The notes under the pieces: generated by a model
Databases searched by the model: none
What the model was told of the DNA's origin: nothing
Seen by the model: the letters and a program-made list of their open reading frames with translations, nothing else
Made by a program: the position numbers and the translations under genes
Assembly: GCF_001945665.1 (NCBI RefSeq)
Contig: NZ_CP015780.1
Span: 186,001-250,000 of the forward strand
Direction: 5' to 3'
Origin: Borreliella mayonii
Lineage (GTDB): Bacteria > Spirochaetota > Spirochaetia > Borreliales > Borreliaceae
DNA: 64,000 nucleotides
Part shown: positions 26,472 through 35,567 of the stretch, piece by piece
Layout of the letters: each line of letters begins with the position of its first letter
Position numbering within the stretch: the first letter of the stretch is position 1

Positions 26472-27239
26472 ATGAGGATTTATTTATTTTTAAATAAAAA
26501 TTGCAAAATTTTTATTTTATTTTTAATTTTAATATTTAATTCAAAATTGGCATATTCTCAAAGGCTAATTAGAATCGGCAAAGAGGAGATGAAAAACAAA
26601 AATTACATTCAAGCAATCGAAACACTAAGCGATGCCATTAAAAAATACCCCAAAGTACAACTCGGCTATTACTTTTTATCAATAGCATACAGAGAAAATA
26701 ACCAACTAACAGAAGCAGAAGGAGCATTGCTTGATGGAATTGCAGTAGGGGGTGAAATCGATTACATACTATATTATGAATTAGGCAATATAATGTTTAA
26801 CAGAGGAGAAGGTTACTATCCCCTAGCAATAAAATATTATTCTAATTCTATTAAAAGTAGGCCTAATTATGACAGCGCCCTACTAAACAGAGCTAATGCC
26901 TATGTTCAACAGGGCAAAATAACATCTAAAGAAAAAGAATACCAAAAGGCTTGGGACTCTTATACTATGGCTATCCATGACTACTCGCAATTTATTACCC
27001 TTAGATCAAAAACAGAAAAAAAAGATAGCATTTTACTTATAATAAGTTATTTAAGAAATGAAAAAATTAATCTTGAAAAACTTGACAAAAGTTTAAAGGG
27101 ACGAACCGAGCATATTGTATACGCAAAAGAAGATAAAAATCAAATACTTAAAGATAGTTTTAAAGACAACCTAGAAACAAATTCTTTAATTGAACTAGAA
27201 AAACTTAATTGGCAAGAGGAGTTATATATAGATGAATAA
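26472..27239 (+). CDS. Exported TPR protein upstream of lmp1
   Basis: 255 residues. The N-terminus has a basic start, a hydrophobic core (IFILFLILIFNSKLAYS) and a likely cleavage after AYS near residue 29, so the protein should be periplasmic. At least three TPR units follow (about residues 30-165: NYIQAIETLSDAIKKYP, LGYYFLSIAYREN, YYPLAIKYYSNSIKSRP). The C-terminal 80 residues are charged and probably helical. Its stop overlaps the lmp1 start by 8 bp, so the two are translated together, which suggests a shared envelope job. The function is not known to me. Confidence 0.78.
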   Translation: MRIYLFLNKNCKIFILFLILIFNSKLAYSQRLIRIGKEEMKNKNYIQAIETLSDAIKKYPKVQLGYYFLSIAYRENNQLTEAEGALLDGIAVGGEIDYILYYELGNIMFNRGEGYYPLAIKYYSNSIKSRPNYDSALLNRANAYVQQGKITSKEKEYQKAWDSYTMAIHDYSQFITLRSKTEKKDSILLIISYLRNEKINLEKLDKSLKGRTEHIVYAKEDKNQILKDSFKDNLETNSLIELEKLNWQEELYIDE

Positions 27240-30200
27240 AAAACATACAAATTTTTCGGTATTATTGCTTTTAATTTTCTTACTTATCTTATCATTTGGA
27301 GGCTTTGGTTACTATATATATCAAAGCAAATTAAATGACAAAAATCGAGAAATAATGCTAAACGAAGTTAAAAATAGTGTAATAGATCGAAACTATAAAA
27401 AAGCATACTCTGTTGCAAAACTTTTGCAAGACAAATACCCTCAAAATGAAGACATTGAAATGCTTACAAATACACTAGCAGAAATTGCCAACAGTAGTCC
27501 TTTTGAATCAAACGACTTACAAAGAGATTCTGCGAATCAAATCTTAGACAAGATTAAAGGTCAAGACAATACAAAAACAAGTGTAAATGAAAATTTTGAT
27601 ATTGCATTTAATAATAGATACATCAAAGACAGCACAATAACAGAAAACTACTCTGACAGGAACGATGATATTGGCATTGAAGATGAAGACATATCTGAAT
27701 TTAAAAAAAGCAAAATCCCAGAAAAAATAAACCAAAATACAAACCCAAAAGAAGAAGAGCAAACGGTACAATCTTCAAATCCTAAATTAAGCGTTAATGA
27801 CCAAAAAAATTTATTTAATTTGGAAAAACTAAAAAAAAAATTAAGTGAAAAATCAAATAGTGAAAATATTTTAAACAACTCTCAAAAAATAGAAAATGAC
27901 AAGCAAAACACAAATTTTTCCAAAGAAAAAAATTCAGAGCATATTTTAAAAACCCTAGACAACAGTAAATATTTAAATAATAATGCTACATCTTTAAAAA
28001 AAATTCCTTCAAATTCCCAAAAAGAAAGTGAAGTTTCTCCGCCTAGTCAAACAATAATAGGAAAAATTCATAGGCCATATAATTATTTAATTAAAAAAGA
28101 ACTCTATGAAATATTAGACGATATTAATACCGGGAGAGCCACACTTGGAAAAAACAGATTAAAAGAATTAATTAAAAAAGGACTAAGCAATAAATTTCAA
28201 AAAGTAAATGAGTTGATTGAAAGTTTTAAAAACAAAGAAGCCTCAAATTTACTATTAACTTTAATAAAAAAAGATATTGAGCCAAATCTAATTAATATAA
28301 CAAAAGATCCTTATAAAAAAGATATTTTTCAATTAAATAAAGAAGACAAGAAACCCCAGGACTTAGAAGAACTTAAATCTAAGGTTTATTCAATAAAGCC
28401 TATTGATCTTGAAAATCCAAAAACACGTCAACAAGCTATTAAAAATTTAAACGAATTCTTGACAACCAATCCCAATGACACACATGCCTCTAAAACTTTA
28501 GCTCAAGCTAATAAAATACAGCGCCTAGAAGAACTTAAATCTAAGGTTTATTCAATAAAGCCTATTGATCTTGAAAATCCAAAAACACGTCAACAAGCTA
28601 TTAAAAATTTAAACGAATTCTTGACAACCAATCCCAATGACACACATGCCTCTAAAACTTTAGCTCAAGCTAATAAAATACAGCGCCTAGAAGAACTTAA
28701 ATCTAAGGTTTATTCAATAAAGCCTATTGATCTTGAAAATCCAAAAACACGTCAACAAGCTATTAAAAATTTAAACGAATTCTTGACAACCAATCCCAAT
28801 GACACACATGCCTCTAAAACTTTAGCTCAAGCTAATAAAATACAGCGCCTAGAAGAACTTAAATCTAAGGTTTATTCAATAAAGCCTATTGATCTTGAAA
28901 ATCCCAAAACACGTCAACAAGCTATTAAAAATTTAAACGAATTCTTGACAACCAATCCCAATGACACACATGCCTCTAAAACTTTAGCTCAAGCTAATAA
29001 AATACAGCGCCTAGAAGAACTTAAATCTAAGGTTTATTCAATAAAGCCTATTGATCTTGAAAATCCCAAAACACGTCAACAAGCTATTAAAAATTTAAAC
29101 GAATTCTTGACAACCAATCCCAATGACACACATGCCTCTAAAACTTTAGCTCAAGCTTATGAAAACAATGGAGATTTACTAAAAGCAGAAAATGTATACG
29201 AAAAAATTACCAAACTCACAAATACCCAAGAAGATCACTATAAACTTGGAATCATTAGATTCAAGGTTAAAAAGTATGAACACTCAATCGTATCATTTGA
29301 TCAAACAATAAAGCTAGACCCAAAACATAAAAAAGCACATAATAACAAAGGAATAGCTTTAATGATGCTAAATAAAAACAAAGAAGCAATAGAATCTTTT
29401 GAGAAAGCAATACAAATTGATAAAAATTATGACACTGCCTACTACCAAAAAGGAATAGCAGAAGAAAAAAATGGCGATATGCAACAAGCATTTGCAAGTT
29501 TTAGAAATGCCTACAATCTCGACAAAAAACCTAATTATGCATTAAAAGCTGGAATAATATCAAACAACTTGGGAAACTTCAAACAAAGTGAAGAGTATTT
29601 AAATTTTTTTAATGACAATGCAAAAACCCCTAACGAAATTGCTATTTACAATCTATCAATAGCAAAATTTGAGAACAATAAACTTGAAGAATCTCTTAAA
29701 ACAATAAACAAGGCCATCAATTTAAATCCAGAAAAAAGCGAATATTTATACTTAAAAGCATCTATAAATCTTAAAAAAGGAAATTATCAAAATGCTATAT
29801 CACTTTACAGCTTAGTAATTGAAAAAACCCCTGAAAATACTTCAGCCTATATAAACCTAGCAAAAGCATACGAAAAATCAGGAAATAAGAGTCAAGCAAT
29901 CTCAACTCTTGAAAAGATAATAAACAAAAATAATAAATTAGCCTTAAATAATCTTGGAATACTTTACAAAAAAGAAAAAAATTATAAAAAAGCAATTGAA
30001 ATTTTTGAAAAAGCAATAATCAATTCAGATATTGAAGCAAAATATAATCTTGCAACCACTCTAATTGAAATTAATGATAACACAAGAGCTAAGGACCTTC
30101 TAAGAGAATATACAAAATTAAAACCAAACAATCCAGAAGCATTACATGCACTAGGAATAATAGAATATAATGAAAATAACAATGATCAAACATTAAGAGA

Positions 30201-30264
30201 ACTTGTAAAAAAATTTCCAAATTACAAAAAAAATGAAAATATTAAAAAAATAATAGGAATATAA
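27232..30264 (+). CDS. lmp1: Surface-located membrane protein 1 (Lmp1)
   Basis: 1010 residues. One membrane helix near the N-terminus (about 8-30) is followed by a low-complexity Asn/Lys/Ser-rich region to about 370. Five near-identical 54-residue repeats (378-647) come next, then a TPR domain to the end (for example YKKAIEIFEKAIINSD at about 917-932). B. burgdorferi Lmp1 has these three regions and is reported to aid persistence and resistance to host antibodies. The repeats resemble a TPR helix pair. The copy number here is five; I recall the B31 protein being about 109 residues longer, equal to two more copies. GAGGAG lies about 10 nt before the ATG. Confidence 0.93.
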   Translation: MNKKHTNFSVLLLLIFLLILSFGGFGYYIYQSKLNDKNREIMLNEVKNSVIDRNYKKAYSVAKLLQDKYPQNEDIEMLTNTLAEIANSSPFESNDLQRDSANQILDKIKGQDNTKTSVNENFDIAFNNRYIKDSTITENYSDRNDDIGIEDEDISEFKKSKIPEKINQNTNPKEEEQTVQSSNPKLSVNDQKNLFNLEKLKKKLSEKSNSENILNNSQKIENDKQNTNFSKEKNSEHILKTLDNSKYLNNNATSLKKIPSNSQKESEVSPPSQTIIGKIHRPYNYLIKKELYEILDDINTGRATLGKNRLKELIKKGLSNKFQKVNELIESFKNKEASNLLLTLIKKDIEPNLINITKDPYKKDIFQLNKEDKKPQDLEELKSKVYSIKPIDLENPKTRQQAIKNLNEFLTTNPNDTHASKTLAQANKIQRLEELKSKVYSIKPIDLENPKTRQQAIKNLNEFLTTNPNDTHASKTLAQANKIQRLEELKSKVYSIKPIDLENPKTRQQAIKNLNEFLTTNPNDTHASKTLAQANKIQRLEELKSKVYSIKPIDLENPKTRQQAIKNLNEFLTTNPNDTHASKTLAQANKIQRLEELKSKVYSIKPIDLENPKTRQQAIKNLNEFLTTNPNDTHASKTLAQAYENNGDLLKAENVYEKITKLTNTQEDHYKLGIIRFKVKKYEHSIVSFDQTIKLDPKHKKAHNNKGIALMMLNKNKEAIESFEKAIQIDKNYDTAYYQKGIAEEKNGDMQQAFASFRNAYNLDKKPNYALKAGIISNNLGNFKQSEEYLNFFNDNAKTPNEIAIYNLSIAKFENNKLEESLKTINKAINLNPEKSEYLYLKASINLKKGNYQNAISLYSLVIEKTPENTSAYINLAKAYEKSGNKSQAISTLEKIINKNNKLALNNLGILYKKEKNYKKAIEIFEKAIINSDIEAKYNLATTLIEINDNTRAKDLLREYTKLKPNNPEALHALGIIEYNENNNDQTLRELVKKFPNYKKNENIKKIIGI
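28363..29172 (+). repeat. Five tandem 162-bp repeats inside lmp1
   Basis: Units start at 28363, 28525, 28687, 28849 and 29011, each encoding 54 residues beginning LEELKSKVYSIKPIDLENPK. They are nearly identical at DNA level. Copies 1-3 carry a CCA proline codon where copies 4-5 carry CCC, and copy 1 opens with TTA where the rest use CTA. The last unit diverges in its final six codons. Such identity favours slippage or recombination that changes copy number. Confidence 0.97.
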
Positions 30265-30270
30265 ATCTCA

Positions 30271-32106
30271 ATGAACAAAATAAGATTCTTAGATAAATAC
30301 TTGGTTCAAAAAATAGCAGCAGGAGAATCAATAGACAGACCATGTTCAATATTAAGAGAATTGCTAGACAATTCAATAGATTCTGGAGCTACCAAAATTG
30401 AAGTCTTTCTTGAAGAAGGGGGAATTCACAAAATCTTAATAATAGATAATGGAAGCGGAATAAGCAAAGAAGATTTAAAAATCTGCTATCTACCACACAC
30501 TACTTCAAAAATATCATCAGAAGAAGATTTAAGAAAAATAGAAACTCTAGGATTTAGAGGAGAAGCTCTCTCCAGTATTGCAATTTGCTCCAACATTTCA
30601 ATAACAAGCTCAACAAATAGCAATGAAAGCTATCAAATAGAAGTAGAAAATGGAATTGAAAAATGCTTTAAAAAACAACCCGCCATAAACGGAACAATAG
30701 TAGATGTAACAAAAATATTTCACAACTTCCCAGCAAGGAAAAGATTCTTAAAGCAAGAACCCATTGAAACAAAAATGTGTCTAAAAGTTTTAGAAGAAAA
30801 AATAATAACCCACCCCGAAATCAATTTTGAAATCAATTTAAATCAAAAGCTAAGAAAAATTTACTTTAAAGAATCATTAATTGACAGGGTTCAAAATGTA
30901 TATGGAAATATAATAGAAAATAATAAATTTAGGGTCTTAAAAAAAGAACATGACAATATAAAAATAGAAATATTTTTAGCACCAGATAACTTTTCTAAAA
31001 AAAGCAAAAGACATATTAAAACATTTGTCAACAGAAGGCCTATTGATCAAAAAGATCTCTTAGAGGCAATAACTAATGGACACAGCAGAATACTTTCTCC
31101 TGGCAACTTTCCAATATGTTATTTATTTTTAGAAATAAACCCTGAATATATTGACTTTAATGTCCACCCTCAAAAAAAAGAAGTAAGATTTTTCAATCTT
31201 CCATTTTTATTTAAACTAATATCTGAGAATATTAATAATTTTTTTGATAAAAACATAAATAACTACCAAGACATAATAATAAAAAGACAATTAACAGAAG
31301 ATGAGCATTTAATAGAAATGATAAACCAACAAGAAAGCTTTAATAAAACCAGCACATATGATATACCACAAAACAAAAATTTAGAAACAGAAGATAATGT
31401 AAACGAGCCAAACAAAAACATAATAAAAAACGATATTGGCCTTATAAAATACAATTCAATTGTACAAAATAGACCAACACTTAAGGAAAACATTGCAAAC
31501 ATTTTCTCTGACAAATTTTTAGAATTTGAAGAACCTCCAAACAAAAATGAAAAAGAAGAAATAAAATTTAACTATATTGGTCAAATATTCTCTGAATTTT
31601 TAATCGTTGAAAAAGTAAATGAAATTTACTTCATAGATCAACACGCAGTCCACGAAAAAATAATATATGAAAAACTTAGAAATTCAAAAAAAACTGTTCA
31701 AAAACTTCTAATACCAATTGAATTTGCAGTAGTTGATAAAAACATAGAAGAAATTATAGATAGTGAAATTGAAGAATACAAAAAATTGGACATTATAATC
31801 TCTAAAATAGGCTCTAAAAAATATCAACTTGAATCTATTCCTAATATTTGCAATCAATATGAAAATACTCTTATTAACTTTTTTCAATCAAGAAGAAGTA
31901 GAACAATAAATTCTCTTGAATCTGATTTATATGCAACTATTGCTTGCAGAAAGGCTGTTAAAACAAACGACATATTAAGCATTGAATTTAGCAAATTTTT
32001 AATAAATGAATTTTTTAAACTAGAAATCAAACATTGCCCTCATGGACGAAAAATTTATTACAAAATATCTAAATTTGAGCTTGAAAAAAAAGTTGACAGA
32101 GCATAA
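30271..32106 (+). CDS. mutL: DNA mismatch repair protein MutL
   Basis: 611 residues. The N-terminal GHKL ATPase has DNSIDSGA (about 31-38), DNGSGI and [12 protein letters not shown]. The C-terminal part carries the metal-dependent endonuclease motif [12 protein letters not shown] (about 453-464), plus ACRKAVK and CPHGRK. So this MutL should nick DNA itself, as in the many bacteria that lack MutH. A poorly conserved linker lies at about 335-430. The gene starts 7 bp after lmp1 and ends 19 bp before a coiled-coil protein gene. Confidence 0.95.
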   Translation: MNKIRFLDKYLVQKIAAGESIDRPCSILRELLDNSIDSGATKIEVFLEEGGIHKILIIDNGSGISKEDLKICYLPHTTSKISSEEDLRKIETLGFRGEALSSIAICSNISITSSTNSNESYQIEVENGIEKCFKKQPAINGTIVDVTKIFHNFPARKRFLKQEPIETKMCLKVLEEKIITHPEINFEINLNQKLRKIYFKESLIDRVQNVYGNIIENNKFRVLKKEHDNIKIEIFLAPDNFSKKSKRHIKTFVNRRPIDQKDLLEAITNGHSRILSPGNFPICYLFLEINPEYIDFNVHPQKKEVRFFNLPFLFKLISENINNFFDKNINNYQDIIIKRQLTEDEHLIEMINQQESFNKTSTYDIPQNKNLETEDNVNEPNKNIIKNDIGLIKYNSIVQNRPTLKENIANIFSDKFLEFEEPPNKNEKEEIKFNYIGQIFSEFLIVEKVNEIYFIDQHAVHEKIIYEKLRNSKKTVQKLLIPIEFAVVDKNIEEIIDSEIEEYKKLDIIISKIGSKKYQLESIPNICNQYENTLINFFQSRRSRTINSLESDLYATIACRKAVKTNDILSIEFSKFLINEFFKLEIKHCPHGRKIYYKISKFELEKKVDRA

Positions 32107-32124
32107 AATAAAATCAGAGTTCCC

Positions 32125-33150
32125 ATGATAAAAAAAATCAAATCCGAAATCAACTTGTTAAAGATAGAAAAAGAAAAAAATTTAATTGAACTTGGAAAAA
32201 TATTAAAAAATAATAACATAGTAGAATTAAAAAATTTAAACCACTATCCCAATTTAAAATTAGTAGAAAAAGAATTGTACCAAATGAAAAGCAATTTAAG
32301 CAAATCAGAAGAAAATGAAAATATATTAAAAAATTTAAACAAAAAAAATTATATTCTTAAAAAAGAATATAAATCTACTAGTAAAGCATATAAAAAAAAC
32401 CTTAAAGAAATTGCTAAAACAATAATCAAAATTTATCCTCAAAATCTAGAATTAATATCAAAATACAATATGAATTTTTCTAAATTGAAACTTGAAAAAT
32501 ATAAAAAAATAGAATTAGTAAGTGATTATAAAACAAAAAATTATTTACAAATAATAATACTTAAAGTCGACTCAGTAATAAACAATATTATCAACATGAT
32601 ACATGTATATAAAATATCAAAAGAATTTGAAAAGCAAGTATTTACAAAATATTGCCCTTCTGAAAACCTTGAAAGCATAATAAATGAATTTTCATTAAAT
32701 AAAAAATTAAATAATGTAATTGTTAAAGAATTTAAAATAATAAATGAAATCAAAAAAAATATAAAAAACATAAAAGAAGAAATAATATCTACAAGCAAAA
32801 AAGAAAAAATATACAAAAAGAATAAAATAAAAAATGAAATTAATGTTATTACAAAAAACAAAGAAAATATTTTAAAAAAAATTGCTGAAGAGTTTATTGA
32901 AACAACAAAAAAAGATAAAAATACAGCCAAAACCAATACAATCAGCTCAATAATCCAAAAAATAGAAAAAACAAATCAAAAAATATTAAACTTAAATAAT
33001 GATTTAATAAAAATAATAAAACAGGAAGAAATAAAAAACATTCAACAAAAGATGCAAATCCTAACAAAAGAAAAAGATAAAATTAATAACAAATTAGATG
33101 CATTAACTTCTAAAATAGAAGTTATTCAAAATGAACTTGACAACGAATAA
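32125..33150 (+). CDS. Coiled-coil protein of unknown function
   Basis: 341 residues, nearly all predicted helix, with heptad-like Lys/Glu/Ile/Leu patterns from about residue 5 to the end and especially at 190-340. There is no signal peptide, membrane helix or catalytic motif. A single CPSE lies near residue 180. It follows mutL closely (18 bp) and precedes a tRNA. Low-complexity lysine/asparagine content limits inference; a structural or scaffolding role is only a guess. Confidence 0.7.
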   Translation: MIKKIKSEINLLKIEKEKNLIELGKILKNNNIVELKNLNHYPNLKLVEKELYQMKSNLSKSEENENILKNLNKKNYILKKEYKSTSKAYKKNLKEIAKTIIKIYPQNLELISKYNMNFSKLKLEKYKKIELVSDYKTKNYLQIIILKVDSVINNIINMIHVYKISKEFEKQVFTKYCPSENLESIINEFSLNKKLNNVIVKEFKIINEIKKNIKNIKEEIISTSKKEKIYKKNKIKNEINVITKNKENILKKIAEEFIETTKKDKNTAKTNTISSIIQKIEKTNQKILNLNNDLIKIIKQEEIKNIQQKMQILTKEKDKINNKLDALTSKIEVIQNELDNE

Positions 33151-33177
33151 AAAATAAATATAATAAATTAAAGCTAA

Positions 33178-33251
33178 GGGCCCATAGCTCAGTTGGTTAG
33201 AGCACCCGACTCATAATCGGTAGGTCCCAGGTTCAAGTCCTGGTGGGCCCA
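33178..33251 (+). tRNA. tRNA with CAU anticodon (probably tRNA-Ile2, otherwise elongator tRNA-Met)
   Basis: 74-nt cloverleaf: acceptor GGGCCCA with TGGGCCC, D-arm GCTC-AGTTGGTTA-GAGC, anticodon stem-loop CCCGA-CTCATAA-TCGGT, T-arm CCAGG-TTCAAGT-CCTGG, discriminator A. The anticodon arm resembles E. coli tRNA-Ile2, and the acceptor stem has the C4-G69 and C5-G68 pairs recalled as determinants of TilS, which modifies C34 to lysidine. It lacks the initiator features: position 1 is paired and there is no run of three G-C pairs in the anticodon stem. Confidence 0.85.
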
Positions 33252-33262
33252 ATTTAGTCTTT

Positions 33263-33916
33263 TTAATTAACCTTAAAAAAAAGATTTGAATTTTTTTCGA
33301 CATAATAAAAACTTATATAATTATCAAATGTTTTATCAATCTCTAGGGTATCTATTGAATCAATTCTAACAACTGAAGAGATAGGATATAGTTTATCTTT
33401 AAAAGTTTTAACAAAAAATACTTTAGAATTGCTTAACTTGTTTAACATTGCCATATCTTTAGACTTATATACATAATTGTGAACATCATCTAAATCATAT
33501 TTTGACATGCCTAAAGAAATAACAAGCTCTCTATTGTAAACCCTCATGCCCTTATCAAAAAGACGAACACACGAAGTAAAATCTTCAAAAGTTTTATCAA
33601 AGAAATTAAACCTCAAATCCCTACAATATAGAATATCTTTTCCAAAGCTAGAATCAATAAAAAAAGAACTATAATTATTATTAATCACTTGAATAAACTC
33701 ATTAGTGTCCTTATTCTCTATTGATAATTTAAAAACATCTTTTGAATTTAGAACTTTAATTGCAAAATCAAAACTCATAAAATAATCTAAACGATTCTCA
33801 GTAAAATAATAATTTATCTTATAATCAAGCTCTTTTATTTCTGGATAATTTATTTCGCAAGAACAAGCAAAATAACAAAAAAATAATATTAATTTAGTTT
33901 TTAATACGTTCTGCAT
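33263..33916 (-). CDS. Putative lipoprotein of unknown function
   Basis: 217 residues. The N-terminus is a short lipoprotein-like signal (LKTKLILFFCYFACSC) with cysteines at residues 18 and 20, either of which could be lipidated; EINYPE follows. The mature domain is strand- and Asp/Phe-rich (for example DFAIKVLNSKDVFKLSIENK) and I recognise no family. Its ATG overlaps the 3' end of efp by 23 bp, so translation is coupled to EF-P. Its 3' end is convergent with the CAU tRNA, 11 bp away. The location (periplasmic or surface) cannot be decided from the sequence. Confidence 0.72.
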   Translation of the reverse strand: MQNVLKTKLILFFCYFACSCEINYPEIKELDYKINYYFTENRLDYFMSFDFAIKVLNSKDVFKLSIENKDTNEFIQVINNNYSSFFIDSSFGKDILYCRDLRFNFFDKTFEDFTSCVRLFDKGMRVYNRELVISLGMSKYDLDDVHNYVYKSKDMAMLNKLSNSKVFFVKTFKDKLYPISSVVRIDSIDTLEIDKTFDNYISFYYVEKNSNLFFKVN

Positions 33917-34472
33917 ACTCTTTAGTTTCAGAATTAACTAAAACTTTATCTCCAACGTCAATAAAAAGTGGAGCTTTTACTACAAGCCCTGTATTAAGAG
34001 TAATATTTTTCATTGCATTTGTTACGGTGTCGCCTTTAACAGCTGCCTCAACTTCTACAACTTCAAAAGCAATCTTTGGAGCCAGCTTAATATCAATAAC
34101 CACATTGTCAAAAGTTATAAGAGAATAGATTTCAGATTCCTGTAAAAAAGGCACCTTATCTTGGAAATTAGCACTTTCTTTTAAGTCTAAACTAACTTGA
34201 TCATAAGTTTCTAAATCCATAAAAACCAAAACATCTTTATCTTTGTATAAATACTGAGCACTAACCTCATGAATTTCAATAGCTTCTGCAGTATCTGCCC
34301 CTTTTAAAGTTTCTCTAATAACAAGTTTGTTTTTTAGGTTCTTAAGCTTTAACCTTACTATTGCTCCTCCCCTACCTGTTTTTGAAAATTCTCTTTCAAG
34401 AACAATATGGGGAGCTCCTTTGATAAGCAAAAAAGAACCTTTTTCAATCTCACTAGATTTCACTACTGCCAT
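33894..34472 (-). CDS. efp: Translation elongation factor P (EF-P)
   Basis: 192 residues with the three beta-barrel domains of EF-P: the N-terminal KOW-like domain (SSEIEKGSFLLIKGAPHIV), the middle domain and the C-terminal domain (APLFIDVGDKVLVNSETKEY). EF-P rescues ribosomes stalled at proline runs. The residue at the tip of the domain I loop, lysine 34 in E. coli and modified by EpmA, is arginine here (SKTGRGGAIV, R34). Arginine occurs in EF-P of the rhamnose-modified type. GAGGT is well placed before the ATG. A lipoprotein gene follows with 23-bp overlap. Confidence 0.94.
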   Translation of the reverse strand: MAVVKSSEIEKGSFLLIKGAPHIVLEREFSKTGRGGAIVRLKLKNLKNKLVIRETLKGADTAEAIEIHEVSAQYLYKDKDVLVFMDLETYDQVSLDLKESANFQDKVPFLQESEIYSLITFDNVVIDIKLAPKIAFEVVEVEAAVKGDTVTNAMKNITLNTGLVVKAPLFIDVGDKVLVNSETKEYAERIKN

Positions 34473-34585
34473 TTAAATACCTCACAAAACTTAACATACA
34501 AATCTAGTAGTAATTTATACCAAAAAATTAAAATATTTGCTATTATTCCCCCAATTATAACTTAATCAATAAAACTTATTTACAA

Positions 34586-34629
34586 TTGACTTATTTTAAA
34601 TTAATGCTATTATATACTTAAACAAAGGA
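34586..34629 (+). promoter_or_regulatory. pstS promoter and ribosome site
   Basis: TTGACT (34586-34591) and TATTAT (34608-34613) are separated by 16 bp, with TG at the extended -10 position, so this is a strong-looking sigma-70 promoter. AAGGAG at 34624-34629 lies 9 nt before the ATG at 34639, which supports that ATG over the adjacent TTG at 34636. No Pho box is apparent. Confidence 0.6.
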
Positions 34630-34638
34630 GTTTGCTTG

Positions 34639-35478
34639 ATGAAAAAATTTATTATCTTAATTTTTATGCTATCAACAAGTTTATTATACAACTGCAAAAA
34701 TCAAGACAATGAAAAAATTGTATCAATTGGGGGATCTACAACTGTAAGCCCAATACTAGACGAAATGATTTTAAGATACAATAAAATAAACAATAATACT
34801 AAAGTAACATACGATGCACAAGGAAGTAGTGTTGGCATAAACGGGCTATTTAACAAAATATATAAAATAGCAATATCATCAAGAGATTTAACAAAAGAGG
34901 AAATTGAACAAGGAGCAAAAGAAACAGTATTCGCTTATGATGCTTTAATCTTTATTACAAGCCCTGAAATAAAAATTACAAATATTACAGAAGAAAATCT
35001 AGCTAAAATAGTAAATGGAGAAATTAAAAATTGGAAACAAGTAGGAGGTCCTGATGCTAAAATCAACTTTATTAATCGAGACTCTTCTTCTGGCTCTTAT
35101 TCGTCTATAAAAGATCTACTTCTAAATAAAATATTTAAAACTCACGAAGAAGCTCAATTTAGACAAGACGGAATAGTAGTAAAATCCAATGGAGAGGTAA
35201 TTGAAAAAACAAGCCTTACTCCGAATTCAATAGGATATATAGGCCTTGGATACGCAAAAAATTCAATAGAAAAGGGTTTAAATATACTTTCTGTCAACAG
35301 CACATACCCTACAAAAGAAACAATAAATAGCAATAAATACACCATTAAAAGAAATTTAATAATAGTTACAAATAGCAAATACGAAGATAAAAGCGTAACT
35401 CAATTTATTGATTTCATGACAAGCTCAACTGGACAAGATATTGTTGAAGAACAAGGTTTTTTAGGGATAAAAACATAA
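34639..35478 (+). CDS. pstS: Phosphate ABC transporter substrate-binding lipoprotein PstS
   Basis: 279 residues from the ATG at 34639. The signal MKKFIILIFMLSTSLLYNC has cysteine at residue 19, so the protein is a membrane-anchored lipoprotein. The mature part is a PstS/SBP fold: IGGSTTVSPILDEM and the phosphate-loop SSRDLT, then the NRDSSSGSYSSI pattern. It captures phosphate in the periplasm for PstCAB. It is followed by a perfect palindrome and then pstC. Only pst, with no visible phoU or phoB, is in the window. Confidence 0.94.
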   Translation: MKKFIILIFMLSTSLLYNCKNQDNEKIVSIGGSTTVSPILDEMILRYNKINNNTKVTYDAQGSSVGINGLFNKIYKIAISSRDLTKEEIEQGAKETVFAYDALIFITSPEIKITNITEENLAKIVNGEIKNWKQVGGPDAKINFINRDSSSGSYSSIKDLLLNKIFKTHEEAQFRQDGIVVKSNGEVIEKTSLTPNSIGYIGLGYAKNSIEKGLNILSVNSTYPTKETINSNKYTIKRNLIIVTNSKYEDKSVTQFIDFMTSSTGQDIVEEQGFLGIKT

Positions 35479-35498
35479 TCAAATTAAAGAAAAAAAAA

Positions 35499-35520
35499 CT
35501 TGACTTAATATTAAGTCAAG
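35499..35520 (+). promoter_or_regulatory. 22-bp perfect palindrome between pstS and pstC
   Basis: CTTGACTTAATATTAAGTCAAG is self-complementary along its whole length (11-bp arms, no spacer) and starts 20 bp after the pstS stop. An A-tract precedes it. In mRNA it would form a hairpin that could protect the pstS 3' end or partly terminate transcription, lowering pstCAB relative to pstS. As DNA it could also bind a dimeric protein. Confidence 0.6.
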
Positions 35521-35567
35521 CAATACAATTTAACACTGACATGAGCTTTAAGGGATTCTTTTAAAAA

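Noticed and set aside
28363..29172. Tandem repeats as a CRISPR array or mobile element
   Set aside because: They lie in one open frame of lmp1, are 162 bp long with no spacers, and encode a repeating protein segment.
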